Below are positions 6,196 to 6,202 of a stretch of DNA of 6,202 bases, one piece after another (positions within the stretch are counted from its first letter, which is position 1; the number at the start of each line of letters is the position of its first letter). The DNA is taken from contig CAMEOL010000062.1 of NCBI GenBank assembly GCA_945929765.1, forward strand, positions 1-6,202, in the 5' to 3' direction. The notes below the pieces were generated by a model. It searched no databases. It saw only the letters and a program-made list of their open reading frames with translations, and was not told the origin of the DNA. The position numbers and the translations under genes are program-made. This stretch comes from an uncultured Gemella sp. (GTDB lineage Bacteria > Bacillota > Bacilli > Staphylococcales > Gemellaceae).

Positions 6196-6202
6196 ATGAA
6201 AT
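6196..6202 (+). other. Possible start of a further gene cut by the window end
   Basis: ATG at 6196-6198 is followed by AAA and then the edge of the window. GGAGGG at 6181-6186 lies about 10 bases upstream, an acceptable ribosome binding distance. With only two codons visible the call rests wholly on spacing, so it is tentative. Confidence 0.25.

Overview
The window is very AT-rich, with short intergenic gaps, strong AGGAGG-type ribosome binding sites and mostly A/T codon endings. Together with whiA and a Trep_Strep/MptD-type ECF transporter, this points to a low-GC member of the Bacilli. Gemella or a close relative is my best guess, from general impression and not from any search. All genes lie on the + strand. 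I see no tRNA, rRNA, CRISPR array or intact mobile element.

Block 1 (1-1547) is a tight gene row: the C-terminal part of a family 4 glycosyltransferase, a PAP2-type lipid phosphatase and a GNAT acetyltransferase. The first two both look damaged. The glycosyltransferase frame carries an in-frame TAG at 56-58. The phosphatase has an excellent Shine-Dalgarno, but an ATA codon sits where the start codon should be, and the first ATG is 14 codons further in, inside the first membrane helix. The acetyltransferase starts with TTG and overlaps the phosphatase stop by 4 bases.

Block 2 (1566-4908) is the most interesting part. A perfect 21-bp palindrome with an exact Fur-box core lies just upstream of a good sigma-A promoter. 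That promoter drives tpx (thiol peroxidase), followed with almost no gap by the substrate-binding membrane subunit, the EcfT-like coupling subunit and a fused two-domain ATPase of an ECF transporter. An antioxidant enzyme leading an uptake transporter under an apparent iron-type operator suggests import of iron, haem or another redox-active metal compound. The substrate cannot be read from the sequence. A terminator-like hairpin lies inside the start of the EcfT gene.

Block 3 (4909-6202) holds a 167-bp gap with a small inverted repeat and a clear extended -10 promoter, then whiA as an apparently single transcription unit, without rapZ and the yvcK/glmR gene immediately upstream as in Bacillus and Staphylococcus. 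After whiA comes about 120 bp of featureless sequence and a long hairpin. Its 3' arm contains GGAGGG followed by an ATG at 6196, so it may be the whiA terminator, a control element for the next gene, or both.
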